Shown: positions 33,229 to 42,265 of the stretch, piece by piece | How positions within the stretch are numbered: position 1 is the stretch's first letter | Layout of the letters: the number at the start of each line of letters is the position of its first letter | Source of the DNA: Alphaproteobacteria bacterium | GTDB taxonomy: Bacteria; Pseudomonadota; Alphaproteobacteria; Caulobacterales; Aquidulcibacteraceae | Direction of reading: 5' to 3' | Assembly: GCA_016124255.1 (NCBI GenBank) | Contig: WGOB01000055.1 | Coordinates: 1 to 64,000 of the forward strand | DNA: 64,000 nucleotides | Notes under the pieces: generated by a model | Told to the model about the DNA's origin: nothing | The model's input: the letters and a program-made list of their open reading frames with translations, nothing else | Database searches by the model: none | Program-made: the position numbers and the translations under genes

Positions 33229-33663
33229 TCACCAGGGAAGCCCGCTCAGGGCCGGATCGGAGACGGCGCCCGCCATGATCACGCCGAGACCGAGCTTGAG
33301 CGACAGCAGAAAGATGGCGGCGGCGACGTCGCCTTCGGCGATGCGGCGCGGCAGGTTACGCAAGAACATGTCCGTCAGGCGGAACGCGAGCAATTGGATC
33401 AGCAGCGTGATCGCGCCCCAAAGCACAACTTCGATGAGGCCCATCGAATTGGCGATGCAGGCCGAGAGCGGGATGGCGAGGCCGAGAACGACGCCCGCGA
33501 ACGCCAGCGACGCGGAGGGATTGCCTTCGCGGATCAGCGCCAATTCCTTATGCGGCGTGAGCAGGACGTAGATCGTCAGCGCGACCACGAAGAGGGCGAT
33601 CGCCGCGACGAGCTGAAAAAGGAAGTCGGGGAAGCCTGAGACGAACGCGGTGACGTAATCCAT
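33229..33663 (-). CDS. DUF350 integral membrane protein
   Basis: 144 residues from ATG 33663 with GGAGGGGG 9 bp upstream; an earlier in-frame TTG abuts that site and is unlikely. Four hydrophobic segments: FLFQLVAAIALFVVALTIYV, SLAFAGVVLGLAIPLSACIA, IEVVLWGAITLLIQLLAF, and a C-terminal one. LAFAGVVLGLAIPL is typical of the DUF350 (YjfL) repeat. YjfL-type proteins accompany glutathionylspermidine-synthase-like and surface-stress genes; here the partner is a protease. Confidence 0.85.
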   Translation of the reverse strand: MDYVTAFVSGFPDFLFQLVAAIALFVVALTIYVLLTPHKELALIREGNPSASLAFAGVVLGLAIPLSACIANSMGLIEVVLWGAITLLIQLLAFRLTDMFLRNLPRRIAEGDVAAAIFLLSLKLGLGVIMAGAVSDPALSGLPW

Positions 33664-33849
33664 GCGGCGCAACCCCCTCCATACCGCGGACCATGGCCGT
33701 CCGGCCGCGTCAACGCCGGGCCCAGCTTCGGCAGGCGCGCTCTAGCCGCTTCGTTACAGGGAGGCAAGCGTAGGCGGCGGTGCGGCTGCGCTCCGCTGTG
33801 GGAGCGTGCGTTCACGCCGCATTAGGGCTGTTGCGCCAAGTTCGCCGGC

Positions 33850-34278
33850 ATGATCGCGCGTCGCCTTTTCGTGATCGCGGCCTGCGCCGCGCTCGCCGCG
33901 CCGGTTTCGGCGCAGCCGTCCTCCTCGTCGGCCTCGGCCGACCGCAGCCGCGCGCTGACCTCCGCGGAATCCTTCGTGCCGCTGCCCACGCTGACCGCCG
34001 GCGTCTTGAGCCGACGCGGGAACGGGGGGACGCTGGTGGTGGATGTGGGCCTCGACGTGCGGGACGCGGCGCTGCGCCGGCGCGCGCGCGCATCGGGGCC
34101 TAGGCTGCGGGACGCGCTGCGCACTGCGCTCTCGACGTACGCCAACACCTATTATCGCTCGAACACGGCGCCTGACCCGACCACGATTGCGCGTCTAATG
34201 CAGACTGCCGTCAACCGCACGCTGGGTGGCGGGGGGGCGCGGCTCCTGCTCTCGAACATCGTCTTCCAGGCGCCGTAG
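33850..34278 (+). CDS. Exported protein of unknown family
   Basis: 142 residues. A Sec signal peptide (MIARRLFVIAACAALAAPVS, cleavage after SAQ) is followed by a Ser-rich linker and then a small alpha/beta region: SFVPLPTLTAGVLSRRGNGG, TLVVDVGLDVRD, TALSTYANTYYRSNTAPDPT. It ends in GGGGARLLLSNIVFQAP, a strand pattern reminiscent of FliL-like periplasmic domains. I do not recognise a named family and assign no function. Convergent with the lipoprotein at 34289. Confidence 0.7.
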   Translation: MIARRLFVIAACAALAAPVSAQPSSSSASADRSRALTSAESFVPLPTLTAGVLSRRGNGGTLVVDVGLDVRDAALRRRARASGPRLRDALRTALSTYANTYYRSNTAPDPTTIARLMQTAVNRTLGGGGARLLLSNIVFQAP

Positions 34279-34288
34279 GCGTGCAGCT

Positions 34289-34798
34289 TCAGCTGCCGAA
34301 ACAGGCGGTGTTGATGATCTGGCCTGCTGGGCTGGCGCCGGTCTCGGTATATTCCTCTGGCCGCCCGGGCGCTGTGGCGACGATCTCTTCGTTGGCGCCG
34401 ATGATTTGCATCTCGACGGTGGCGTAGGTCATGTCTGTGCAATTGAAACGGTAGTGGAAGCGCGCGAGCGTATAGCGGATGATCTCGTTGTAGGCCGCGC
34501 CTTCCTGGCCCCAAAGCTGCTCGTTGGCGTAGCGCACCTGCACCCAGGCGCGCGCTTCGTCTTCGCCGCAGCGGCGGATCGAGCTTTTCCCCCAATAGGT
34601 GTAGCCCCCGCCCGCCTGCGGCGAAAGCTGAATCCATTCCGGCGCATTGGCGACGTAGCCGATGGGGACGCGGGCGGCGGGATCATCGCAGCTTTCGGGA
34701 CGGGCGACCGGCGCGGCCGCCTGCTGCTGGGCGCCGTCGCCGCACGCGGCGAGCCCGAGCGCGGCCGCGGCGGCGAAGAGGAGGGCGAGGTGTTTCAT
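34289..34798 (-). CDS. Lipoprotein (surface-adhesin-E-like fold)
   Basis: 169 residues. Lipoprotein signal MKHLALLFAAAAALGLAACG with lipobox LAAC. The mature part has four Cys and the pattern WIQLSPQAGGGYTYWGKSSI, ARAWVQVRYANEQ, YTLARFHYRFNCTDMTYATV. This resembles the small beta proteins with a Cys-stabilised core often annotated as surface-adhesin protein E-like. Outer-membrane or periplasmic location; function unknown. Confidence 0.72.
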   Translation of the reverse strand: MKHLALLFAAAAALGLAACGDGAQQQAAAPVARPESCDDPAARVPIGYVANAPEWIQLSPQAGGGYTYWGKSSIRRCGEDEARAWVQVRYANEQLWGQEGAAYNEIIRYTLARFHYRFNCTDMTYATVEMQIIGANEEIVATAPGRPEEYTETGASPAGQIINTACFGS

Positions 34799-34845
34799 TC
34801 GTAGCGTCTTACCCGCGGTCTAAGACAAGCTGAAGGCGCCCGCGC

Positions 34846-35622
34846 TCACATCGCCGAGATGCCGCCGTCGATCTTGAGTTCGGCGCCGGTGACGAATTTG
34901 GATTCGTCGCTGGCGAGGTAGAGGATCGCGTTGGCGACGTCGTCAGGCTCGCCGATGCGGCCGAGCGGGATCTGGCGGGCGAGCTTGGCTTCGGCCTCCT
35001 CCTTGCCGAACGCCTGGCGCAGCGGGTTGAGGATCGGGGTGTCGATGAACGTCGGGTGGATGGAATTGGAGCGGACGTCCATCTTCTTCTTCGCGCAATG
35101 CAGCGCGATGCCCTTGGAGAGCAGCCAGACGGCGGCCTTGGAGGCGTTGTAGACGGGCGAGTTGTGCGCCGCGATGAGGCCTGCGATCGAGGACGTGTTG
35201 ATGATCGAGCCGGGCTGGTTCTTGCGCAGATAGGGGAGCGCGTGCTTCGTGCCGAGGAACACCGAGTCCACGTTGACGCTCATCACGAGCTTCCAGTCTT
35301 CGAGCGAAAGATTCTCGATGTCGCCGCCGCGCGAAATGCCGGCGTTGTTCACGAGCACGGAGATGCCGCCCATGTCGGCGTCGGCCTTGGCGAGCGCGTC
35401 CTTCCATTGCGGTTCGCTGGTGACGTCGAGCGCGTAGGCGAACGCGGTTCCCGCGCCATGGGCGTCATTGATCGCCGTGGCGACGGCCTGGGCGCCGGGC
35501 AGGTTGACGTCGGCGAGCGCGACCTTTGCGCCCTCGGACGCAAGCTTGTGCGCGGCGGCCGCGCCAAGACCCTGCGCGCCGCCGGTGATGAACGCCTTCT
35601 TGCCCGCGACTCGCCCGACCAT
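34846..35622 (-). CDS. SDR-family oxidoreductase
   Basis: 258 residues from ATG 35622 with GGGAGG 5 bp upstream. Classical SDR: cofactor motif FITGGAQGLGAAAA, NNAG in VLVNNAGISRGG, catalytic Ser in IINTSSIAGLIAA, and YxxxK in VYNASKAAVW. Asp after the second strand (LADVN) favours NAD(H). C-terminal DGGISAM closes the fold. Dehydrogenation of a secondary alcohol such as a hydroxysteroid or cyclic alcohol is inferred; the substrate is not identifiable. Divergent from the cytochrome bd operon. Confidence 0.92.
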   Translation of the reverse strand: MVGRVAGKKAFITGGAQGLGAAAAHKLASEGAKVALADVNLPGAQAVATAINDAHGAGTAFAYALDVTSEPQWKDALAKADADMGGISVLVNNAGISRGGDIENLSLEDWKLVMSVNVDSVFLGTKHALPYLRKNQPGSIINTSSIAGLIAAHNSPVYNASKAAVWLLSKGIALHCAKKKMDVRSNSIHPTFIDTPILNPLRQAFGKEEAEAKLARQIPLGRIGEPDDVANAILYLASDESKFVTGAELKIDGGISAM

Positions 35623-35797
35623 GGCTTCCTCCCACATGTTGTCTCTGTCGCCGGCGGCTCTAGCGCATCGCGCGGCGCGTGTCGCCCCGCCTGCGGCCAG
35701 AGCGTCCGCGACGAACGCCCCGCGAGGAACGCCCCGCGACATGGAGACTGATTGAAGCGCGTGTCCGGCGGGCCTAGCCTTCGAACAAGGGACGGCC

Positions 35798-37177
35798 ATG
35801 GAATTCGACGCACTCCTCCTCTCGCGGCTGCAATTCGCGTTCACCGTCGGGTTTCACATTATATTCCCGGCGTTCACGATCGGGCTTGCGTCGTTTCTGG
35901 CGGTGCTGGAAGGGCTTTGGCTCTACACCAAGAAACCGCACTTCAAGAACCTCTACCTGTTCTGGGTGAAGATTTTCGCGCTGTCGTTCGGCATGGGCGT
36001 CGTGTCGGGCGTGGTGATGAGCTATCAGTTCGGCACCAATTGGAGCGTCTTTTCGGCGCATGCCGGCAGCGTGATCGGGCCGCTTTTGGCGTTCGAGGTG
36101 CTGACGGCGTTTTTCCTGGAGGCGTCGTTCCTGGGCGTGATGCTGTTCGGGTGGAAACGCGTCGGGCCGAAGCTGCATTTCTTCGCCACCTGCATGGTGG
36201 CCATCGGCACGCTGATGAGCGCGTTCTGGATCCTTGCGGCGAATTCCTGGATGCAGACGCCGCAGGGCTTCACCACGGCGGCGGACGGGACGCTCGTCGC
36301 GACGCGGTGGCTTGATGTGATCTTCACGCCGTCGTTCCCGTCGCGCTTCGTGCACATGACGTTCGCGGCCTACCTGACGACGGCGATGGTGGTGGCGGCG
36401 ACGGCCGCGTTTGCGCTGCTGCGGGGGAAGAGCAACGCGGAGAACAAGACCAGCCTGCGTATGGCCGTGCTGATGATGGCGATCGTTGCGCCGCTGCAGG
36501 TCGTGGCGGGGCACGAGAGCGGCGTGGTGGCGCATGAGTATCAGCCGGCCAAGGTCGCGGCGATGGAAGGCTGGTGGGAGACGCGCGCGCAGCAGCCGAC
36601 GATCCTGTTCGCGCTGCCGGACGAAGAGAACGAACGCAACATCGCCGAGATCGGCGTGCCCGCCATCGGCTCCTGGGTCGTCGCGGGCGATGTGAACGCC
36701 GAATTGGAAGGCCTCGATGCGTTCGCGCCGGAAGATCGCCCCCCTGTGGCGATCGTGTTCTGGGCGTTCAGGGTCATGGTGGCGATGGGGCTTGCGATGG
36801 TGGGCCTTGGGCTACTCGGCGCGCTATTGTGGGCGCTCAAGCGGCTCGACACGACGAAGATCTATCACCGCCTGCTGGTGCTGCCGGGGCCGTCCGGATT
36901 CATTGCGGTGCTGACGGGCTGGATCGCGGCGGAGGTGGGGCGCCAGCCGTACGTGATCTACAACGTGATGCGCACGGAGAACGCGGTCTCGCCGGTCGCT
37001 GGGGAGCAGGTTGCGCTTTCGCTGCTCGTGTTCATGGTCGTCTACGCGATCGTGTTCAGCGCCGGGGCGCTCTACATCCTGCGCCTGATGGCGAAAGGAC
37101 CGGATACGGACGAAGCGCCGCCGACGGCGACGGATCGTCCGCCCGGCGACGCGCTCGCCGCGACGGAGGGCGCGTGA
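35798..37177 (+). CDS. cydA: Cytochrome bd-type ubiquinol oxidase subunit I (cyanide-insensitive CIO type)
   Basis: 459 residues. MEFDALLLSRLQFAFTVGFH, with H19 as a heme ligand, then SGVVMSYQFGTNWSVFSAHA and EASFLGVMLFGWKRVGPKLH. The quinone loop is short, as in CioA-type subunits and in contrast to the long E. coli loop. It oxidises ubiquinol and reduces oxygen to water in the inner membrane. The stop overlaps the cydB start by one base (TGATG), so the subunits are translationally coupled. ATG 35798 marks the start. Confidence 0.96.
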   Translation: MEFDALLLSRLQFAFTVGFHIIFPAFTIGLASFLAVLEGLWLYTKKPHFKNLYLFWVKIFALSFGMGVVSGVVMSYQFGTNWSVFSAHAGSVIGPLLAFEVLTAFFLEASFLGVMLFGWKRVGPKLHFFATCMVAIGTLMSAFWILAANSWMQTPQGFTTAADGTLVATRWLDVIFTPSFPSRFVHMTFAAYLTTAMVVAATAAFALLRGKSNAENKTSLRMAVLMMAIVAPLQVVAGHESGVVAHEYQPAKVAAMEGWWETRAQQPTILFALPDEENERNIAEIGVPAIGSWVVAGDVNAELEGLDAFAPEDRPPVAIVFWAFRVMVAMGLAMVGLGLLGALLWALKRLDTTKIYHRLLVLPGPSGFIAVLTGWIAAEVGRQPYVIYNVMRTENAVSPVAGEQVALSLLVFMVVYAIVFSAGALYILRLMAKGPDTDEAPPTATDRPPGDALAATEGA

Positions 37178-38208
37178 TGTTCCTCGGCGTCGAACTCTCG
37201 CTGATCTGGGCTGTGCTGATCGCGGTCGCGGTCTTCCTCTATGTGGCGCTCGATGGATTCGATCTGGGCGTCGGCATCCTCTTTCCGTTCGCGAAGTCGC
37301 CGAAGGAGCGCGACCAGATGGTTGCGGCGATCGCGCCGGTGTGGGACGGCAACGAGACGTGGCTTGTGCTCGGCGGGGGCGGGCTTTTCGCTGCGTTCCC
37401 GCACGCCTATGCGGCGCTTATGCCCGCGCTCTACCTGCCGATCGGGATCATGCTGACGGCGCTCATCTTCCGCGGCGTGGCGTTCGAATTCCGGCATCAT
37501 GGACGGGAGCGCGGCAGAAAATTCTGGACGATCGCGTTCGCCGGCGGGTCGCTGGTCGCGGCGCTGGCGCAGGGCTTCGTGCTCGTCGGATTCATCCAGG
37601 GCAATGACTTCATCGACGGCCAGTTCGTCGGCATGCCGCTCGACTGGCTGACGCCGTTCTCGTGTCTCGTCGCGGGCGGGCTGGCGCTCGGCTACGCGCT
37701 GCTTGGCGCGACGTGGCTCATCTTCAAGGCCGAAGGCGATCTCCTGAAGCGCGCGCAGATCTGGGCGCGGCGCCTGATCATCGCGGTGATGCTGGCGATG
37801 GCGGGCGTTTCGATCGCCACGCTGGCGCTCGATCCGCTGGTGACGGAGCGCTGGGGCGTCTCGATGATGCACATCGAGTGGCCGGTATTCTTGAAGCTTG
37901 CGCCGCTGCCGCTGATTGCAGGCGTCCTGGCGCTGTTGATCTGGCGCGATGCGCCGGGGCCGCGGCACCTGCGGCCGTATCTCTTGAGCGTGGCGCTGTT
38001 CGCGGTGGCGTATGCGGGTCTTGGCGCATCGCTTTGGCCTTATATCGTTCCGTTCGAGATGACGCCGGCGGAGGCCGCCGCTGCGGACAACGCGCTTGGG
38101 CTGATGCTGGCGGGCGCTGCGCCAATGCTGCCGATCATTCTCGGCTACACGGCCTATGTCTATTGGCTCTTCCGCGCCAAGGTGCCCGCTGATGAAGCCT
38201 ATCATTGA
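37177..38208 (+). CDS. cydB: Cytochrome bd-type ubiquinol oxidase subunit II
   Basis: 343 residues from ATG 37177. FLYVALDGFDLGVGILFPF, IAPVWDGNETWLVLGGGGLF and RGVAFEFRHH are CydB signatures; eight to nine transmembrane segments. It pairs with subunit I. The last 17 bp overlap the small third gene. Confidence 0.97.
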   Translation: MFLGVELSLIWAVLIAVAVFLYVALDGFDLGVGILFPFAKSPKERDQMVAAIAPVWDGNETWLVLGGGGLFAAFPHAYAALMPALYLPIGIMLTALIFRGVAFEFRHHGRERGRKFWTIAFAGGSLVAALAQGFVLVGFIQGNDFIDGQFVGMPLDWLTPFSCLVAGGLALGYALLGATWLIFKAEGDLLKRAQIWARRLIIAVMLAMAGVSIATLALDPLVTERWGVSMMHIEWPVFLKLAPLPLIAGVLALLIWRDAPGPRHLRPYLLSVALFAVAYAGLGASLWPYIVPFEMTPAEAAAADNALGLMLAGAAPMLPIILGYTAYVYWLFRAKVPADEAYH

Positions 38209-38338
38209 AGGACCGCCGGAAGCGGGCGAAGCGAAGCGGCCGCTTGGGCGTCGGCTCCTTTGGTTCGTCGCTCTGTGGGTGGTCGGGCTTGGGGCGACGG
38301 CGGCGCTCGCCTACGCGCTGCGCGCGCTGATCCTGTAG
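38192..38338 (+). CDS. DUF2474 small subunit of the cytochrome bd oxidase
   Basis: 48 residues from ATG 38192, inside the end of cydB. A charged N-terminus (MKPIIEGPPEAGEAKRPLGR) and one transmembrane helix (LLWFVALWVVGLGATAALAY). The size, position and GR-LLWFVALW pattern match DUF2474, the CydX/CioZ-like single-span subunit found after CIO operons, which stabilises the oxidase. Confidence 0.85.
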   Translation: MKPIIEGPPEAGEAKRPLGRRLLWFVALWVVGLGATAALAYALRALIL

Positions 38339-38365
38339 TGCATCGTCGCCATGCTCCGCGGGCAC

Positions 38366-38902
38366 TCACGCAGACGTCTGTGCGGGATGCGGCAGGCGCC
38401 CGCGGTTGCGAATGAGATCGGCGGCGGTATGCGCGTCCAGGGTCCCGTAGAATTCGAGATTCTGAAAATAGGTGCTGTGCAATTTGGGGAATGGCCATTC
38501 CGGCCCAAAAACCAACGTCCCGCGCGCGGCGTCTCGAAGCCGGAGGACAACATCCTTCGCCGCCGGAAACGCAATGGTTTCGACGCTCTTCCCCCTGAAT
38601 CCGCCGAGAATCAGAATGCGCCTGTCGGTGACGGCGTAGTAGGTCGTGCTGCGGAAGTGCGCGTCAGCGACAAAGCGGCCAACCGCCAAATAACCGCCAA
38701 CCAAAATCAGAACGGTGTCCTCTACCGGGAAAATAAAGTCCGGCGCGACCACCCAAACGCCAACGGCCAGCCAAAGGAACGTGAACGGGATGAGCACCGC
38801 ATCTGCTCTTCGCAGAAGCAGTCCTTGCGGCGGACGCCCCGTCCACAGAACGGTCTCGCCGGGCTCGAGGTGTTTTGCGAATCGATCCGCGTCGAGCAAC
38901 AT
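38366..38902 (-). CDS. Membrane protein with bacterial PH-like domain
   Basis: 178 residues. N-terminal LEPGETVLWTGRPPQGLLL, two transmembrane helices (about 33-52 and 62-79), then the PH-like core starting STTYYAVTDRRILIL and ending LEFYGTLDAHTAADLIR. This is the bPH_2/YdbS-like arrangement with the domain facing the cytoplasm. Function unknown. It lies 4 bp from the stop of the esterase on the same strand and may be expressed with the esterase-phhB pair. Confidence 0.75.
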   Translation of the reverse strand: MLLDADRFAKHLEPGETVLWTGRPPQGLLLRRADAVLIPFTFLWLAVGVWVVAPDFIFPVEDTVLILVGGYLAVGRFVADAHFRSTTYYAVTDRRILILGGFRGKSVETIAFPAAKDVVLRLRDAARGTLVFGPEWPFPKLHSTYFQNLEFYGTLDAHTAADLIRNRGRLPHPAQTSA

Positions 38903-38906
38903 CGCG

Positions 38907-39623
38907 TTACTCGTTCAGCGGGTGGCCGGCGTAGAAGGCGGCGATGCGGGCGTTGGCGCCTGGGGCCCAGTCGTGCACGAGGCCTGGGACTTCCCAATAT
39001 TCAACGGGGTGGCCTTCGTTGCGGTATTGCTCGGCGAGGAGCCGGCCGTTCTCAACCGGCACGCTGCGGTCGGCGTCGCCGTGGATGACCAGCACGGGGT
39101 ATTTGCGCGCAGCGTTGAAGCCGGTGAGGGCAAGTCCGCCGGCGCCGCCTGAGTGCGCGACCACAGAGGCGATGCGTTCGGAGTGTCGTGCGCCCACGAC
39201 GTTGACGAAATAGCCGCCGCCGGAGAAGCCCGCGATGTGAATGCGGTTCGCGTCGGCGCCGTGGTCGGCGATCATGTGATCGATCAGCGCGCCGATGTAG
39301 CCGATTTCGCGGTCCGCCGCCGCCTGCGAGCGGTATGGCCAACGTCCGCCGGCTGCGCGCGGATAGGCGAGAAGCCAGCCATGGGCGCGCGCCGCGTCGT
39401 CGAGGCCGGAATAGCGGGCCATGTTGCCGGGATTGTCGCCGACGCCGTGGAACGCGATCACGAGAGGCGGGCGGGGCGGCAGGGTTGCAGGACGCACGAA
39501 ACGATGGCGCCGTTGCGATCCGCCGACACGGAGGTACTGATCGGAAACATCGTCTTCGGCGCGCGCGTGCGGCGCCAACGCGACTGCGGCGCCCGTGACC
39601 AGAAACGCCCGCCGCGCGATCAC
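38907..39623 (-). CDS. Exported alpha/beta-hydrolase (feruloyl esterase / PHB-depolymerase LpqC-like)
   Basis: 238 residues from GTG 39623, which overlaps the phhB stop as GTGA. Twin-arginine-type signal ([21 protein letters not shown]). Then [20 protein letters not shown], nucleophile S134 in [10 protein letters not shown], Asp in [15 protein letters not shown] and His in GLVHDWAPG complete the triad. LpqC-like enzymes cleave short polyester or feruloyl esters in the periplasm. Genuine coupling to phhB looks incidental. Confidence 0.85.
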   Translation of the reverse strand: MIARRAFLVTGAAVALAPHARAEDDVSDQYLRVGGSQRRHRFVRPATLPPRPPLVIAFHGVGDNPGNMARYSGLDDAARAHGWLLAYPRAAGGRWPYRSQAAADREIGYIGALIDHMIADHGADANRIHIAGFSGGGYFVNVVGARHSERIASVVAHSGGAGGLALTGFNAARKYPVLVIHGDADRSVPVENGRLLAEQYRNEGHPVEYWEVPGLVHDWAPGANARIAAFYAGHPLNE

Positions 39624-39907
39624 GACTTGGCCGCGTAGTCCATGAAGCGGGCGAGTTCGACGTCGAGCGCGGTGACGCCGTTTGCGTCGTGGGTGGCGAG
39701 GGTGACGTCCACCTTGTTGTAGACGTTGAACCATTCGGGGTGGTGGTCCATCTGCTCGGCCTTCAGCGCGGCCCTGGTCATGAACCCCCACGCGGCTTTG
39801 AAGTCATCGAACTTGAAGCTCTTCTGAATTGCGTCGCGGCCGTCGACGGCGGTCCAGCCGGCAAGCTGGGCGACGGCTTGGGCGGCGCCGATACGGTCGT
39901 GGGCCAT
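39620..39907 (-). CDS. phhB: Pterin-4a-carbinolamine dehydratase
   Basis: 95 residues from ATG 39907 with GGAGG 5 bp upstream; two earlier in-frame ATGs (39919 and the frame start) lack this. The active-site histidines H55 and H56 in [18 protein letters not shown] and H73 in ATHD are present. It regenerates tetrahydrobiopterin for aromatic amino acid hydroxylases. Phenylalanine hydroxylase is not in this window, but the tyrosine operon is 1.3 kb away. Confidence 0.95.
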   Translation of the reverse strand: MAHDRIGAAQAVAQLAGWTAVDGRDAIQKSFKFDDFKAAWGFMTRAALKAEQMDHHPEWFNVYNKVDVTLATHDANGVTALDVELARFMDYAAKS

Positions 39908-39981
39908 GTGCTCCTCCATGAAATCGCCGCAGGAGCCAAGCTTCACTTCCTGGTCAAGGCAAGGCGAAAGCGGGGAGCGGT

Positions 39982-40179
39982 ATGCTGGCGAGGATCACGA
40001 TCGGCGCGGCGCTGGCGGCGGGGGCGTTGGCCCTGTCGGGCTGCATGAGCATGCTCGATAACGCGTGGGATGACGCGGCGCATGACGCCTGCGACGCGGA
40101 ATCCGGCACGTACGACCGGATGACGTGCCACGACCGTGTCGACGATTATTCGCGGGAGCGGGACCGGCGCGAGGATTAA
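39982..40179 (+). CDS. Small acidic lipoprotein
   Basis: 65 residues. Lipoprotein signal [20 protein letters not shown] with lipobox LSGC; the mature 45 residues are rich in Asp/Arg and hold two further Cys ([18 protein letters not shown]), which could form a disulfide. GGGAGCGG precedes the ATG. Family and function unknown. Its 3' end overlaps the end of the small minus-strand gene at 40176. Confidence 0.65.
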   Translation: MLARITIGAALAAGALALSGCMSMLDNAWDDAAHDACDAESGTYDRMTCHDRVDDYSRERDRRED

Positions 40180-40319
40180 TCCTCGACGACGCGGATTGGC
40201 TTCTGGCGGCGGATCGCCCCGAGGTAGGTCACCTTGGCGACGCCGTCTTCGCCTGGCTGGACCGCCCGCTTCTGGGTCTTGGCCGCTTCCGGCAGCCTGA
40301 ACGGAATAACATGCGCCAT
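40176..40319 (-). CDS. Small hypothetical protein (47 aa)
   Basis: ATG 40319 to TAA 40176, with AGGGGG 5 bp upstream of the start. MAHVIPFRLPEAAKTQKRAV is followed by a short strand-rich segment, [19 protein letters not shown]. Soluble, basic, no cysteines and no membrane segment. It fits neatly between two genes and has normal codon use, so I consider it real. No family recognised. Confidence 0.55.
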   Translation of the reverse strand: MAHVIPFRLPEAAKTQKRAVQPGEDGVAKVTYLGAIRRQKPIRVVED

Positions 40320-40394
40320 GGACGCCCCCTGTTGTGAGGATCGAGCGTCCGGAGAGTCAGGTGAATCGATCGTAAACGGCGGCGATGCAGCGGC

Positions 40395-41054
40395 TCATTT
40401 CGGCTTGGGCGCATCCGGCTGAGAGAGCGGGTGCGCTGCGATGAACGCGGGATGGCCCTCCGCGGCCGCGGCGATCGCGGCGAGCCGGCCGGAGAGGGCG
40501 ACGCCGTAGCGATCGACGGCGGCGTAGAGTTGCGGGACGATGCAGCAATCGGCCAAGGTGGGGGCCTCGCCCCAGGCCCATGGCCCTGGCGGGGCGTTGG
40601 CCAAGAGCCGCTCGAGCGCGGCGAACCCGTCTACCGTCCAGCGCCGGGCGAAGCCGGCGACGGCCGCGTCGTCCTGACCGAGCTCATTACGCAAGTAATT
40701 GAGAACGCGGACGTTTCCGAGGGGGTGGATGTCGCAAGCGACGACCGCGGCGAGAGCTCGGACATGCGCGCGGGCGGCCGGGTCTGGCGGCAAGAGGGCC
40801 GGGACCGGGACCGTCTCCTCCAGCCATTCGAGGATCGCGGGGGTCTGGGTCAACGGAGTTCCGTCGACGATGAGCACAGGGGCGAGGCCCTGGGGGTTCA
40901 CCGCCATGAAGTCCGCGGCATGCTGGGCGCCGGCGCCCAGATCGACGTGGCTGCGCGCATAGCGCAGGCCCTTCAGTTCCAGGGCGATCCGGAGCCTGTG
41001 TGAGGTTCCAGAGCGCCAATAATCGATGAGGGCGAGGGCAGGCGTTTGGGGCAT
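40395..41054 (-). CDS. maiA: Zeta-class glutathione S-transferase, probable maleylacetoacetate isomerase
   Basis: 219 residues from ATG 41054. Thioredoxin-fold half with LIDYWRSGTSHRLRIALELK, NPQGLAPVLIVDGTPLTQTP and AILEWLEE; all-helical C-terminal half. The zeta-class SSCxWRVRIAL active-site motif is present in variant form (SGTSHRLRIAL) with the first Ser retained. Isomerisation of maleylacetoacetate is inferred mainly from the divergent tyrosine catabolic operon 134 bp away, which contains hpd and fahA. Confidence 0.82.
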   Translation of the reverse strand: MPQTPALALIDYWRSGTSHRLRIALELKGLRYARSHVDLGAGAQHAADFMAVNPQGLAPVLIVDGTPLTQTPAILEWLEETVPVPALLPPDPAARAHVRALAAVVACDIHPLGNVRVLNYLRNELGQDDAAVAGFARRWTVDGFAALERLLANAPPGPWAWGEAPTLADCCIVPQLYAAVDRYGVALSGRLAAIAAAAEGHPAFIAAHPLSQPDAPKPK

Positions 41055-41188
41055 GGGCGTTCCTCTCGCGCGGCCGAGGCGGGGTGGAAAGGCCGGCTCA
41101 TGCGCCGTTTGGGGCCGATCGCGGCTCGCGCTATATGACGTGAAACCGATTTGCCCCATTAGTCTCAAGGTCCAGGGAGGCGCCGCTC

Positions 41189-42265
41189 ATGGCCGATCTC
41201 TTCGAAAACCCCATCGGCACGGACGGATTCGAGTTCGTCGAATTCACCGGCCCAGATCCGGACGCGATCAAGCGCTTCTTCGAAACGTTCGGGTTCACCG
41301 CCGTCGCCAAGCACCGCTCGAAGAATGTGCTGCGCTTCAAGCAAGGCGACATCAACTTCCTCCTCAACATGGAGCCGCAGGGCCAGCCTGCGTCGTTCCG
41401 GCAGGCGCACGGGCAATCCGCGAACGCGATGGCGTTCCGGGTGCGCGACGCACAGCTTGCGATCCGCGAGGCGGTGAAGCGCGGCGCCAAGGAGGTGAAG
41501 GGGCCGGTTGGGCCGATGGAGCTCAACATTCCCGCGATCGAGGGGATCGGCGGCGCCAATCTCTATTTCGTGGACCGCTACGGCGCTGAGTCGATTTATG
41601 ACGTTGATTTCCGCCCGATCGAGAACGCTGAGGAGACGAAAGCCAACGCGGGGCTTACCTATCTCGATCACCTCACGCACAATTTGCAGCGCGGCAACAT
41701 GAAGACGTGGGCGGACTATTACGAGACGATCTTCAATTTCCGCGAGATCCGCTATTTCGACATCGAGGGCAAGCACGGCACCGGGCTTTTCTCTAAGGCG
41801 ATGACGAGCCCGTGCGGGAAGATCCGGATCCCGCTCAACGAGAGCCAGGACGACAAGAGCCAGATCGAGGAATTCCTGCGCGAGTACCAGGGCGAAGGCA
41901 TCCAGCACATCGCTCTGGGTACGGACGACATCTATGCGACGGTGGAGGAACTGCGCGGGCGCGGGATGAAGTTCCAGGAAACGCCGGGTGCCTATTTCGA
42001 AGGCATCAATGCGCGGATCGGACCGCACGGCGAGGACGTGGCGCGGCTGACGAAGAACCAGATTCTGATCGACGGCCAACCCAGCGAAGGCAAGGGGCTG
42101 CTGCTGCAGATTTTCACGCAGAATGCGCTCGGGCCGGTGTTCTTCGAGATCATCCAGCGCAAGGGCAATGACGGCTTCGGCGAAGGCAACTTCAAAGCGC
42201 TGTTCGATTCCATCGAACTCGATCAGATTCGCCGCGGCGTGCTGCAGGAGAAGGCGAGCGCATGA
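41189..42265 (+). CDS. hpd: 4-hydroxyphenylpyruvate dioxygenase
   Basis: 358 residues, two VOC-type halves. The iron ligands are His in YLDHLTHNL, His in GIQHIALGTDD and Glu in GPVFFEIIQRKGN, together with NARIGPHGEDVARL-like substrate-loop residues. It converts 4-hydroxyphenylpyruvate to homogentisate. First gene of an eight-gene unit ending with fahA; it overlaps the next gene by ATGA. Confidence 0.97.
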   Translation: MADLFENPIGTDGFEFVEFTGPDPDAIKRFFETFGFTAVAKHRSKNVLRFKQGDINFLLNMEPQGQPASFRQAHGQSANAMAFRVRDAQLAIREAVKRGAKEVKGPVGPMELNIPAIEGIGGANLYFVDRYGAESIYDVDFRPIENAEETKANAGLTYLDHLTHNLQRGNMKTWADYYETIFNFREIRYFDIEGKHGTGLFSKAMTSPCGKIRIPLNESQDDKSQIEEFLREYQGEGIQHIALGTDDIYATVEELRGRGMKFQETPGAYFEGINARIGPHGEDVARLTKNQILIDGQPSEGKGLLLQIFTQNALGPVFFEIIQRKGNDGFGEGNFKALFDSIELDQIRRGVLQEKASA

